Part shown: in pieces, positions 1 to 10,961 of the stretch | Position numbering within the stretch: the first letter of the stretch is position 1 | Layout of the letters: the number at the start of each line of letters is the position of its first letter | Source: Atkinsonella hypoxylon | Taxonomy: Eukaryota; Ascomycota; Sordariomycetes; Hypocreales; Clavicipitaceae | DNA: 29,544 bases | Reading direction: 5' to 3' | Assembly (NCBI GenBank): GCA_000729835.1 | Contig: JFHB01000287.1 | Coordinates: 1-29,544 of the forward strand | The notes under the pieces: generated by a model | What the model saw: the letters and a program-made list of their open reading frames with translations, nothing else | Database searches by the model: none | What the model was told of the DNA's origin: nothing | Position numbers and translations under genes: made by a program

Positions 1-355
1 TCCAGCGTATGTGTAGATTGGTCCAGAGTGGAGCCAGAGCGGGTGTAGATTTAGGCAGAATGGCATATGCCCAGCATATGCTAAGTATACAGTATTAATT
101 TCTAAGCAAGAGATCTAGAGTGCATTTCTATAGCACTATACTACTAGGTATTAGTGCACTATACCACTAGATATTAGTGTATATACCACTAAATATAAAA
201 ATGTTAATTCGCACTAATACACTGTGCATTCTGCATATGCCTAGCATATGCCCAGCATATACTAAAAGCTTCACTGCCTGCAAAAAATACACCCTTTTTG
301 GCTCCACTCTGGACCAATCTACACATACGCTGGACCTGAGATTTACTGGAACCCC
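1..355. mobile_element. Non-autonomous TIR transposon (MITE), hAT-like, copy 1, left end cut by window edge
   Basis: Positions 1-36 and 299-334 form a perfect 36-bp inverted repeat beginning TCCAGCGTATGTGTAGATTG. The right end continues with CCTGAGATTTACTGGAACCCC to 355, so the left counterpart lies before the window. The interior (about 60-290) is AT-rich, carries repeated CATATGC/AGCATATG subterminal motifs, and has no credible reading frame. The same interior and ends recur at 1321-1512 and, inverted, at 23607-23965. The 8-bp target duplication of copy 2 and the GGGG-type ends suggest the hAT superfamily, which is an inference. Confidence 0.8.
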
Positions 356-1312
356 GACCGAGCGCTACGAGGGTGGATTTGGCCGTCTTGGCGCTCTTCG
401 TTCCTTCCAGTCTTAACCCGTTTGGCATTTTAGTGCAAGAACACTCCGTACCAGCTACGGAGTACAGCACGTACCATTGTGACCGATGATCCGGTAATGG
501 ATAGATATCTCGTTCACAGGACAGGCTTAGGTGACGATGCGACTTCCGTCGACGACTTCTCGGCCATATACCGACCGCACCGTAGGTCCTTAACTCCGTT
601 CAAACAGATGACGCATTCAGCATGGGCCAACGTGTGCATGCACTGGCAGCTTTCGTATATCGTACTGGATCTAACCAAAGCTCCAGTGCATTCTTTGCGC
701 GCCCACCCGTGCAGGCAGGAATTATTTAAGGTAACAACTTAAGGTTGATTGACTTCTCGGCCACCGAGCACCGGTGAGATTGTTTTGCTCCCCCAATACT
801 TACTTACTCCATACATTCCATCATCCACTTAGCACCAATCGAGCAGCCGCAATATACGTCTGATGATTGCCTGCGTTTGCCGTTGCATGCCTACCTAGGT
901 CGTTACCTACCTGGGTATGTATAAGGCCATGGCCGCATCCAGTTGTCTGTCAAGAGTGTGGTAATATAATTTAATGGCGCCGCATACCGTCTTGGCAGGG
1001 AAAAGCAAGACGGATTTATCGTCTTTGGGGCTTGGCATCGATCCGTTAATTACCACCAGACGCAAGAGGCAAGGCAGGGCAGGCTAATTTACGGGGTTGG
1101 CGAAAAGTATGCGACGCCCTTCGAACTGTGCGTTCCTGCATCGTCATTTCACCGTGAGCGCTGCGGGCACGGTGGGTATAATGTGCGCAGTATTCTGGCA
1201 AAAAAAAAAAATGGGGGGTCGTATGACGAGCATTGCGCCGACTTATCCCGTACTAGGAGACTGGTAACTGGTACTGCTGGTACTAGCACTGCTGGTGCTG
1301 GTGCTGATGCTG
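356..1312. other. Gene-free stretch between two MITE copies
   Basis: No convincing gene was found. Short open frames (for example 479-742) lack a recognisable domain or splice structure. It holds a small inverted repeat ACTCCGTA (443-450) / TACGGAGT (456-463), a poly-A run near 1200-1211, and an imperfect GGTACTGCTGGT-type tandem tract at 1261-1312. Confidence 0.5.
1261..1312. repeat. Imperfect short tandem repeat (CTGGTACTGCTGG-like)
   Basis: The tract is built of variants of CTGGTACTG, CTGGTGCTG and CTGATGCTG and ends directly at the left target duplication of the adjacent transposon. It is low-complexity and not part of a recognised reading frame. Confidence 0.6.
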
Positions 1313-1320
1313 CTAAAAAG

Positions 1321-1512
1321 GGGTAGATATTAGTGCACTATACCACTAAATATAAAAATGTTAATTCGCACTAATACACTGTGCATTCTGCATATACTAG
1401 GCATATGCTAGGTATATACTAAAAGCTTCACTGCCTGCAAAAAATACACCCTTTTTGGCTCTACTCTGGACCAATCTACACATACGCTGGACCTGAGATT
1501 TACTGGAACCCC
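1321..1512. mobile_element. MITE copy 2, internally deleted, with 8-bp target site duplication
   Basis: The element is flanked on both sides by CTAAAAAG (1313-1320 and 1513-1520), a perfect 8-bp direct repeat. It starts GGGTAGATATTAG and ends ACTGGAACCCC. Compared with copy 1 it keeps the right half (from about position 165 of copy 1 onward) but has lost the whole left inverted repeat apart from a few G residues. An 8-bp duplication is typical of hAT transposons. It cannot encode a transposase, so mobility would depend on an enzyme supplied elsewhere. Confidence 0.8.
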
Positions 1513-1520
1513 CTAAAAAG

Positions 1521-3011
1521 GTCAACGTCGGTTAAGATCCTGGTATATTAGCGCTCCGCTCCTCAGGCCCATCAAATCAATGTTAACTGGTCACCTGCGC
1601 AAGACGCGGCTACTGTGAGTCCATTTTCACCATTGGTCTTGGTCATATGCGTGGAATACTGAACGCGCCAGACGAAAGCCTATGAATAAGAATCAAACGT
1701 CCCAATAATTTAAGGGGTCTTATTCATTTCTCTTGCTATGAATGTGGGTTTTGGCGAGTTTGAGTATTTAGTATTACAGATGAGACGCTTGAAATGCAGA
1801 GGTGTTCACAATGTAATGGCAAGGGGCAATATCACTTAAAGTGGATTAGTGCGAATATTGGTTATTGACGGTCAGTGCCTTAAAGTATTAGCTTCAGGAT
1901 ATGCCACTAATTGTCACTATTCTCTGAACTTTGAGACCTAGAGATCCATCCTTGATGATTGATTCCTACAAGTGAGGCGTCGGAAACCGCGCCTGGCCAA
2001 ATGCTCCTGCAAATGACGTCCCATATACAAAATGCATTACCCCAACAATGGTGAAATTTATCAACTCCTCGACGCCAAGGATCGTCAAGAAGATGGGTTA
2101 CATGATAAGGAGGTGGAGCAAAGCCTTGATGAGACCCATGACGGGCTCAAGCGACGCCGCATGGTCCGTGTCGCTACAATTCTTGCGCACATTGATCGGA
2201 TTTGCCCGCTCGGGGGTAGTTCACTGAACGAAATCAAGGACCTTTGACTATCTGCATGAGACTACATCTACTCCAGTTCTTGGCGGTGCACACACTCCTG
2301 ACTGTGTCACAGGCCACTAAACCAAAAGGAAATGCGCATTGTCCATTGTGCAGCTACTCTTTTGACTTGACTTGATGATTTTTTCAACAGTTTGTTTCAA
2401 TAGTGGTAGTCTTTATGTAGCAGAGAATTAGTCCAGCCGATTACAGAAAGACGAGCGAATCTCTCTTATATGTCATGCAAGGAGGAAGGGAGGTATATAA
2501 AAGATTGAGGCCTCGACATACTTGACTCTCCTTATGAATTATATTTAGTCACTAGTTACGCCTCTTGCTACTAACGAACGAGAAGGATGCACTTAAGAAT
2601 TCTCCAACACCCTATTGCCGCATGACACTTAGTTTCGAAAACACTCTTGAAGCAGTGGTCATTTTTCTTGTTTCTAATGCTATTTAGTGTGGCTTTGAAG
2701 GCGTCCAAGAAAAGTGTACTAATAGTTTTGCAGGATACCAATCTTCGACAATCATGACGATTATACTTTATATCATGTGGAGACACACTACTTTTGTAAA
2801 ACTGATTATTACATTACTACTAGCTATGTCCTAATATATGCCATCCACATCCATGCTCATGAATCCTGAAGCCCTATCAGTCCACATCACTGTCTCAACA
2901 AATACTTATCTCATGTGGTAAATCACCCCCCGAACAGAAGTGGATTCGAGATGAGGTTGCACTATAAACGCTAAGTTTGGATTAACCGAGGGTGAATTCC
3001 CATCACATCCT
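1521..3011. other. Gene-free stretch, no supported feature
   Basis: Short frames at 2032-2247 and 2571-2786 have no signal peptide, domain or splice context that I recognise. Composition is moderately AT-rich, with no long repeat seen inside the window. It may include decayed sequence as well as the 3' region of the secreted-protein gene that ends at 3012. Confidence 0.4.
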
Positions 3012-3543
3012 CTAAGGAAGTTGCTGGGGTGTATAGCTCTGGTCGGGCGTGACAATGTGGCCGTTGGCGAGCTGCACATCGGTGTAGCTGGGCCAAGTGA
3101 TGAGACTGAAGGATCGAGTTAGTATCCAAACAAACTTGTGTGTTTTTTTAAATCAACTTCATGTGCTGAAGAACGAAAAATACATACCGATGCTTATTGT
3201 CAACGACGGAGAAGGTGGTGAAACCCTTGCCCTCACCGAACTGGCCACTCCAGCCCGAGGTGACGGTGTAATCACCGAAGTCTTGAGCCACACCGTTGTT
3301 GCGTGAAGCGCCAACTATTCCATTGCGCTTGGTGATAAACTTGACGGGAGTTATGCTATATATCTTGGGGTTGATCTTGAACTCAACGGTGCATTGATCG
3401 TCGTTGGCATCGCAGTTGCGGACAACTCCCTCAAAAGTGGTTTCAGGAATGGCAGCCATCATAGACTTATCAGCCGGAGTGGGAGCGCCAAGCACAGAAG
3501 TGACGGCGAATAGAGCAGCAAGGATGGACTGGTTGAGATGCAT
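3012..3543 (-). CDS. Small secreted protein of unknown function (149 aa, one intron)
   Basis: Exons are 3543-3188 and 3105-3012. The intron 3187-3106 (82 nt) starts GTATGT, has branch-like ATACTAAC and ends TTCAG; the frame runs through it (phase 2). The predicted 149-residue product starts with a clear signal peptide (MHLNQSILAALFAVTSVLGA, likely cut after A20 or near A24). The mature part has only two cysteines, in NCDANDDQC (residues 43-51), spaced to form a small disulfide loop, followed by a beta-rich, Gly/Asn-rich region and a Pro/Gln-rich end (QSYTPQQLP). I do not recognise the family. It lies alone in a gene-poor, transposon-bearing stretch, a setting often seen for lineage-specific secreted proteins of fungi, so an extracellular or host-interaction role is possible but unproven. 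Without splicing, the frame would run into the intron and end in VFFVLQHMKLI, which fits intron sequence. Confidence 0.8.
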
Positions 3544-6016
3544 GGTGAAAGATGTAAGGGTGTTGCTTGGTGTCAGTGTATGAAATATGTTATCGAGTTG
3601 CTCTGTTTCTTTGCTTGGATAGATGTGTTGTATGATGGATAGGGGTAGCGGAACGGGAGAAGACGTTTCTCTTTATACATTTCTCGCAGGTGCTGCTTGA
3701 AGGCAGCCTCGGTTCTTGAGGCTTGACATCATGGGAACCCATTTTTGCACCTTAATTTAGAGCTGCCCCAGCCAAGCTCGATACCGAATTGGTAACACTA
3801 CGCACAAGTTGCGAACCGGACAGGCAAAATAGGCACTCCAATAATAACATTGGACCACCGAACACGACATGATCGCCATCCGCTACAGCGAGCTGCATGA
3901 CCCACCTCGTACTGTCAAGACTCAAGAGTCAAGACCCATCTACTATCGGCCCAACCACTATTGATTACGAACCTCGCCTGTTATGCAAGAGTTTGTGTCT
4001 CATCGCCACCGCCTTTCCACATGAGCCAAACTAATACCTGGTAGTTGTGCGTAATTACGTCTCCGTGCAGGTAAGTGATGTTTTGTCTCGTGATACAATT
4101 CTACCGTCAAGACATGCCTTTGAATGCGCAAAGGCAACAGGCAGGTCACATATTATTGGTGCCTTGACAGCCAATCGAATAACATGAGGTAATGAGTACT
4201 CATAGATGTACTCAAAGGCTAAGTACGAAGTACTTCTCTACTTATTATAACTACATTGGACTGCAGAGGTTTTTTTTTTGTTCTGGGCGTAATTTGAGGT
4301 CCCCATATTAATTACGTAACTCGTAATACCATGCAGTACTCCGGACTCCGTACTGTGAGAGGCGGTGGACTAGTGTTGGCGGCTGGCAAGGCTCTTCGTT
4401 GAATGCTAAGTAATGCAGTAGCCTCGTATAGCACTAGAAGAACGACCTGATCAAGTCACTATGAACGACCAGTGGTATGGCGGAATCAGCGGGCTTCAAT
4501 TTTATGTCATTGGCCGACTGAATTCTTACTTCTTCAATCAAATCTCATGACCACGAAGCTGGAGACAGACTATCTCCGCAAAGGCGCCGCAGCCACCCCC
4601 CCAGCATCATATGGAAAGTGGCCCCGAAGAGGTATAATAATAGAATACGATGCAGCCTCGACTTTTTGAGCTAGGTCTACCCCATATGCTCGCTAATGAT
4701 GGATAAGTCCTTGGTTTGAGGAACATGACGCCAAAGGTGAGAGATGATACAGACGTGACTCTCGTACACGCGCTCCTATACTTCTGCTGCATCTATAGGC
4801 GCGGATATGCTGTCTAATTGGACAGGCAAGACGATGAAGACTATAACAACGTCATCTCAGCAGCGATTCTTCCGGCTGCCGAAGTGGATGAGGTGTGGCG
4901 TGGCCCAGACGACTTGACGGTGAGATGACTCTGAATCAAATGGCGAACAGGCGAACACATCGAACGATGGACATCTGGAGGGTAACAACATGCTCCATAC
5001 GCGGAGTAGTTGACTTATTACGGAGTACGACATCATATTTATCAAAATTGTGGAGACACTGATCCATGCTTGATGGTTGCATGCATAGGAGCGCAACTCT
5101 CACCAAAATACCCCATTGGTGCAATCCTAAGACTTCTTTTAACCGCCCCAACCCTACTCCGTACTGTCAAGGCTTTATGGGTCAGGTAATAAGACGGAGT
5201 GGGGGGCGTGGTTTCGATCTCTGGCCTCCCCCATTTTTCTGCTCTCTCTTTGATGCCTAACGTCGGGCACCCACATTCGGACCACATTCCGGCCACATCA
5301 GCGACCTTCAATTATTGTCGACATTTTCTAACAATAGTAGTAATTAGGGGTTTCTAGCTAATGAGCTGCTATTTATAATATAGAGCCTTAAAACTAAATG
5401 TTAGCAACTGTAGTTGCAACTGCCTAGAGCACCAGAAGGCACTACTAGGCCTTTTCTATATCTTTAATACGAACAAATTTTCTATCAGAGTTATATATAA
5501 CTTTTTGCTTCTTCCTTAGTTCATATCGCTACGTATATACTATACTTCAATATACTAGTCTAAACATTAATTCCACCAAGAATTGAGGACCGATATCTAA
5601 CAAACACACAGTGTATTGTATATAAGCAAATACATACTTCCAAAATTATAACAGCAGAAAAAGGAGGTTGTCTGCCGCAGTTTTGACATTTCTCGCGTTG
5701 AATTGTTCATTATTCTTCAGTAAGAGGAAATTCCTACCACACATATTAGTAGTTCATTCTTTGCGATCCTGTAATTCCTACAACTCTTTCTTCGGGCAAT
5801 CGTGATTCAAATGTTAGATAACGAAAAAAAGCTTAAGCGATCGTTATAATGTCTGCATCATATAGCATAGCTTACTCCTAAAATGGTCTCTCCTGAAAAT
5901 CGTCACCTGTTATAAAGGTGACCGAACCAGTGTTTGGCGCTGACCACAGCCCCTCTTCCTGAGATAAGGATATCTATGTTTCCCGCTTTCACACCATCAG
6001 CTCGTCATTTCGGAAA
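3544..6016. other. Long gene-poor stretch, AT-rich around 5320-5900
   Basis: No gene can be supported. Open frames at 4472-4792 and 4857-5311 overlap each other on both strands and resemble chance frames. 5320-5900 is strongly AT-rich with many TATA/CTATAT steps, as in decayed transposon remains of fungi. TACTCCGTAC-type motifs occur near 4345, 5021 and 5155. The segment just before 6017 is the 3' flank of the transcription factor gene. Confidence 0.4.
3671..3678 (-). promoter_or_regulatory. Candidate TATA box of the small secreted protein gene
   Basis: The minus strand reads GTATAAAG here, about 130 nt upstream of the start codon at 3543. A CT-rich segment and a CATCATACAAC-type leader lie between it and the start. 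The position fits a fungal core promoter, but nothing else confirms it. Confidence 0.4.
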
Positions 6017-8221
6017 TTATCGAAACATATCTAGCAATCGCTGTACTGGCCAAGCATGCGTATCCCTGTATTTCTCAACCACCATGCGAATAGCTCTTCG
6101 CTCGTAGTGGTCTGTGAAAAAATCACCGTACACTTGGATGCCGAATGCAGCATGTACAAGTGCAGGTGGTGAAGCTGGATTGCACAAAGCGATACCACTT
6201 TGCTCTAAGAGGAGTATTCTAACATCATTTTCGACCTGTCTCCAGCTAGAACGAGATGCTGCGTATAGTCTGCTTATAGGTCAGTTTAGGAACTAATCGC
6301 GTTCAAATCAGGCCTCGCTCACCTCAATTGTGGATTTTCGGCGACTAGAACCGACTTTGCCAAGAGGCTGAATTGCATACTAGTGACTTCAATGTTGGAC
6401 CGGTACCAAATTGTTGGGAAAATTTCGCCCAAGGCTTTGTCGGCCGGTCTCTTGAAGAGAGGCTGTATATCAGCCAAGACAATCTTTTCGAGGTGTTCCT
6501 GTTGGTCCATCAATCTAGCTATCAGAGTGTCAGTATAAAACCGCTGTCATGTAATCTCGTAAGGCATCTTACACCATTCAAGTGCTGAACAGTCACCCCA
6601 TTTCCATTTTGCAACCTGTACCAGGTGCATCACGCTTTTATTGGCTGATGAAGCAATGTGCCAGAACTCAGGAGGTAAGATCAATTGAGGAGCCTCCATT
6701 CGAGTGAAGGAATGATAAATCTCTTGTCGCAATGCCATCCAATAGGCTGCCTGCATCAGGCTTCTCTGACCGAAAACAGATTGTGAAGGAGGGCTTCTCA
6801 AGACTGCGTCTATAATAGCAAGGAAGTTAACTTGCTTTCCTGCGCCAAGAGGAACGTAGGCCGTCTGACCGGACAGCTGAAGCTGGTCATCCTCATTATC
6901 CATCTCCTCAAGCTGGCGGAGGATAACAGCAGTCGCCACAACACTATCTCGGTAATCGTCGTCCCAGACGTCGTGAAATTGTCGAAGCGCCGGCATACAT
7001 TGAAGCATGTATTCCACCGCTGAATGCTCATGCAAATCCGGTAGAAGTTGGCCATGGTATAGTATTCCTTGTGAGGTTTTGTATTGAGGAAGGCGGCTAA
7101 GATGACGAGCTGATACAGCAAAAATAGAATTCAATAGATGAGGGTAGTCTCTTGCTCTGGTGGGTACCACCAAATGGAAGTGCCGACTTTCGTCGCACAA
7201 ATCAAACTGCGAAAGTCATTAGCCTCGGGGCAGCAGATTGAAATTTTTAAACTCAGAATACCCAGTGTGAGATCTCTTCAATCCAATATCTTAAGAGACA
7301 CGCTTCTTGGACATCTTCTATCGGAAACACCCTTCTATCGCTGTCGATAGAGCGTGGACACGACGAACTCGATGACTGCGTCCGCCGCGAGCGATCGGCG
7401 TACCTCTGTGTGACTGATTGCATATGATCATTTTGATTGGTGTTGAAATTGGACGTCGTCGGGTCAGTGAACGGCATATAGGGAGGTTCTACGTTCGATG
7501 ATAAGGCAGGTGGAAGATTCTGCGATGTGTAGTCGCTACCAAAACCGTCAGAATGCGTCACGCCAGGTGTGAAAATGGTCACATCCAGCGATTTTGGGTC
7601 GTGGGCATCTGCATCTATCTGCGAATCCATTGTTGACGGTCCTGGGGTGTACTGAATTATTTTGCCTTCCTCCGACAAAGAAGGATGGTTGTTTTCCCCT
7701 GCCGCCGCGAGGATTGTTGTCCAAGAAAGAGAAGCGCTCTTGTCAAGGCTAATTGGCTCTCTAGCAGCTGTGCCACCACGAGCATGATATCGAACTATAA
7801 ATACACGTTAGTATGTCAATTCGTGCTAAATAATAGTGCTGGGTCAAGACTTACAATGCCTAGCCTCACTTTTAACCCATTTTTGGTCTCTTGAAAAACT
7901 TGCTACGGACCCGTGCTTGAACACCGTTTTCTTCACTGGCCTCATACAGGGCAGCAATTTCATCTGACATCGCCGGCATTTCGGTCTCTCCTCATCACCT
8001 AAAATTCATTGTAAATCACTCGTCTTGAAAATGACCAAGTTCCATTGCTTTATCGCTTAGGAAGGGTAAAATTGCCTTTCTCACATTTGACATGCTTTTC
8101 TGTAGCAACGTCAGTACTTGTTATGGGGTCGCAGGCAGGTCGGAGTGCAGCCATCGAGCGACGGTTTTGCTTCGACTCAAGTACCTTTGCATTGGGTGCA
8201 CGGATGCTTCACTGTCGGCAT
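6017..8221 (-). CDS. Zn2Cys6 fungal transcription factor (603 aa, seven exons)
   Basis: Likely nuclear DNA-binding regulator. The assembled model has exons 8221-8185, 8099-8085, 7998-7855, 7794-7262, 7206-6573, 6518-6323 and 6269-6017; introns are 85, 86, 60, 55, 54 and 53 nt, and all phases agree (1812 nt). The zinc cluster (residues 8-35) is canonical, C-x2-C-x6-C-x6-C-x2-C-x6-C: CTQC from exon 1, KHVKC completed over the 15-nt exon 2 and exon 3, then CRRCQMKLLPC. It is followed by FKHGSVASFSRDQKW and a low-complexity linker. From about residue 225, EACLLRYWIEEISHWFDLCD opens the Fungal_trans_2/ARCA-like C-terminal region that runs to the end (LLDMFR). The last intron has two possible acceptors, AAG and CAG, of which CAG at 6270-6272 is preferred. 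Target genes cannot be told from the neighbours. Confidence 0.88.
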
Positions 8222-9788
8222 TTCCCGCTGAGATGGCTCAATTTTCAAAGGCGTACTGCTAGATCTGACTAATATGAGAAGAGCTGCGCGGCTGGGACTG
8301 TGAAGACACACGGAGGGTCGTGGGACCGATGTGATAATGGATAATCAAGGTAAGGGACGGCGACAAAACCATAATGGGCAACCGCAAATAATGAGCCACA
8401 TAAAGGTGGTGCGAAAGCCGATGATGGTGGGTGAAGCGAAGGGAACAGTCAGTTTGGTGATTGGCAATTGAATGATTGGTGGTGGGACTTGACTTGGCAA
8501 TTAAGCGTTTTCGCATAAATAGGATGCGGCCCAATACACTCCAACCCCATTTTTATGTACTCGCTAACAGCTGTAATTGGCGTAGGGAGACAGCGTGGCT
8601 ACTGCTGTTAGAGAGGTACAGGAGAATATGCAGGGATTAAGCACTACTCTGCAGAGACTTATTTCTCTATATAATTTACCCCGAAGTTAAAAGTATCTAT
8701 TTTCTCCACTCTATGTCTTGCTAACCTCTAGGCTGATATCTAATTAGCTCAATCCCCCCCTGCATGTAGATTTACAAAATAATTCAAGGGTTCTGCTGTA
8801 TAGTAGTGGTGGGACAGACCTGCGTGTCGAAAATAAGGTAACCAAACGATTAAATTTCGAGACTCGGTGACTGACTGGACTTAGCGTTTGGCAATGACTA
8901 GCTTCAACAGACCGATGCCAGTCGGGGTTCCACATCGAATGTAAGGTCAACAAAATGTCGTCCGTTTAACCAAAGATTTCAAGGCGAGATCGTTATAAAA
9001 TGACCCTAAGCGACGGCTCTATCTATAACTTTTTATAGGTACATGTATCTATTTGTATGTTATGCACTTTTGACAAGAATAACCAGAAATTAAATTAGGG
9101 ATGTTGTTAGGATAGATAACGCTATCATTTAGCCTAATTTTACACCTTCACGTTGTCTAGTCACGTGGTGCTGCTCTTCGTTACACTACTATTAGGTACC
9201 TACCTACCCGAGTAGGTATCCAAGATAAGTTACCTGCCTGGTAGATACATGGAGGTAACTAGCACCTCTCTCGCGGCACAACGAGCTACTGTCGCGGTAC
9301 CGTTGCATTGTAGCTAGGCAGAGTCGGTATGCACGCGGCTATAGTTATTGACAAAAGCTTGCCTCCTCTAAGTGTGTGGGCTTAAGGCCGCGCCGCCCCT
9401 TATGTCGCCCGCGCAGAACTTCACAGCAACTAGCTGGACGTGTCACGTAGCTGGCTAGATCCGTCACACAGCTAGTTAGCTAGTAGCTAATAAGAGAGGA
9501 GTCTATAATCAAGTCAACTCTAGAGTCTGGTAGATTTTAACAGCAATTTACTCTGTAACTAGTGATTATAGGAAAGCAAAAGCTATTAAAAATATCCTGC
9601 TATAGTTAGTACGTTATCGAGATAGATAGCTATATTATGCGTCACACTAGATACACTTATTATACTTGCAGAACGGATTCTATAGTAGTAGAAGGCTGGG
9701 AAGAAGGCTTCGATAGACAGTCTATATCATTGACCCCAAAAGGAGCATATCTCGTGCGACAGAACGTGGGACTTGCATTTCTGCAAAA
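8222..9788. other. Gene-free, partly AT-rich stretch
   Basis: No supported gene. 8222-8540 is the promoter side of the transcription factor. 8640-9130 and 9470-9640 are AT-rich. 9190-9260 contains short palindromic GGTACCTACC/AGTAGGTA motifs, and 9430-9495 has repeated CTAGCTGG/AGCTAGTTAGCTAG units. These look like decayed repeat DNA. No terminal repeats or target duplications were found that would define an element. Confidence 0.4.
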
Positions 9789-10352
9789 TCATACAGATAC
9801 CGGGGGCATATTGCACAATTGCTTTTCCAATATCACAAAATACAAGTCGTCCCGTAAAGCTTTTCCATTCACGAGATGTGCGTAAGGAAATGGCGCTGTT
9901 CTCTCTGTCATTCTATAGCCCCGTCGTATGTACCAATCAATCAGTTCCTTCCTCGGCCAGATGACAAACATTTCCATCGTCCGGACACCAAGCTCATCCC
10001 GAGCCATCTTCTCTGCTTGCGCGAGAATCTTCTTGCCTATTCCGCCAGCCTGTCGCTTGGGGTCCACAGCAAAAAGGCCGAAGTAACCGATGCCATGAGG
10101 CTTTCCTTCAATTTCGCAACATCCTGCCAATGCGCCAGACTCATCATGAGCGACAAGCACGAGGCCGGGTCCCTTGATCTTGGAGAAAACACCAGCTTCG
10201 TCGATACGTTCATCCGCGAGAAGATCTGCCTCTGTCGTCCAGCCTTCCCGACTGGATTCTCCACGATATGCGGATCTGACCAGGGCTTGCACGGCTCTTG
10301 CATCCGAGGGTATGGCTCTGCGGTACGCGAGATTTGCTTGTGGTGGGCTCAT
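9789..10352 (-). CDS. GNAT-family N-acetyltransferase (187 aa)
   Basis: Single-exon gene. The product is a GNAT fold protein that would transfer an acetyl group from acetyl-CoA to an unidentified amine. The N-terminal beta-alpha region (residues 8-30, YRRAIPSDARAVQALVRSAY) is typical of the family. The acetyl-CoA-binding motif A is clear at 96-110 (VDPKRQAGGIGKKIL), with the Q-x-x-G-x-G pyrophosphate loop at 101-106. Motif B follows around MEMFVIWPRKELIDWYIRRGY (residues 126-146), where the late Tyr is in the usual place. Length fits a stand-alone small-molecule acetyltransferase. There is no signal peptide or membrane segment, so it is likely cytosolic. The AT-rich downstream flank and single-exon structure give no clue to the substrate. 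Confidence 0.88.
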   Translation of the reverse strand: MSPPQANLAYRRAIPSDARAVQALVRSAYRGESSREGWTTEADLLADERIDEAGVFSKIKGPGLVLVAHDESGALAGCCEIEGKPHGIGYFGLFAVDPKRQAGGIGKKILAQAEKMARDELGVRTMEMFVIWPRKELIDWYIRRGYRMTERTAPFPYAHLVNGKALRDDLYFVILEKQLCNMPPVSV

Positions 10353-10961
10353 CTTCGGTCGCGTATCTTCAGATTCAGGCTACGCGGGCTGATTGGATTA
10401 TATTGAAGAAATGTGCATGTAATGAAAGGATATATCAACATGACATGGGGCAAGATTTTGACAGGGTCCACTCCCCAGTCACGTGCCCGTCTCTGCACCC
10501 GACTGCCCTAGTGATCACAAGTTCAACTATTGCCATTCGAGAACATTCGTGAAATTACATACGCCACTCTGAATTTATTGGTTTATGGGGTGCCATAGGC
10601 GTTTTTTTTTAAAAAAAAACAGAGCTTGCCACGATGATGATTCAATTCGTGCTTCGTCGCGTCTTTTGCGCGGCAGCATCTGCAAACAATCAGCCTACAT
10701 CGCCCAAAAGGAGGCGAACGGTGTTGCGGGAATCTGACACTCCATCAATATTAAGGGACGACATTCCGCGGTAGAAATCGCGAGGGAACCAATTCGATAC
10801 ATTCTGTCATGCTTAAAAGGGTAAAAGTTGCTTTACCACAAGCCTATCCTCAATAATGATTCCCTAACAGCGGTCGCCTTGTGTACTTTTTACTAACATG
10901 TGATCGAATAGTGAACGAGCAAGATATTCCGTACATTTTGCATATATAAAAACGCCTTGCA
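10353..10961. other. Intergenic, with a perfect T9A9 palindrome
   Basis: No gene was found. 10601-10620 reads G, nine T, nine A, C, a perfect 20-nt palindrome of homopolymers. The left part is the promoter of the acetyltransferase and the right part is the 3' flank of the RGS gene. A GCATATATAAA sequence lies near 10939-10949. Confidence 0.5.

Noticed and set aside
2032..2247. 71-codon charged plus-strand frame
   Set aside because: Length is within chance, no domain and no flanking exon structure seen; possibly a decayed fragment.
4857..5311. Three overlapping minus-strand frames of 71-89 codons
   Set aside because: They overlap in different frames, share no conserved motif, and sit in a gene-poor region; no join gave a sensible protein.
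9876..10406. 176-codon plus-strand frame
   Set aside because: Antisense to the GNAT gene, which has a clear acetyl-CoA-binding motif; no domain in the plus-strand translation.
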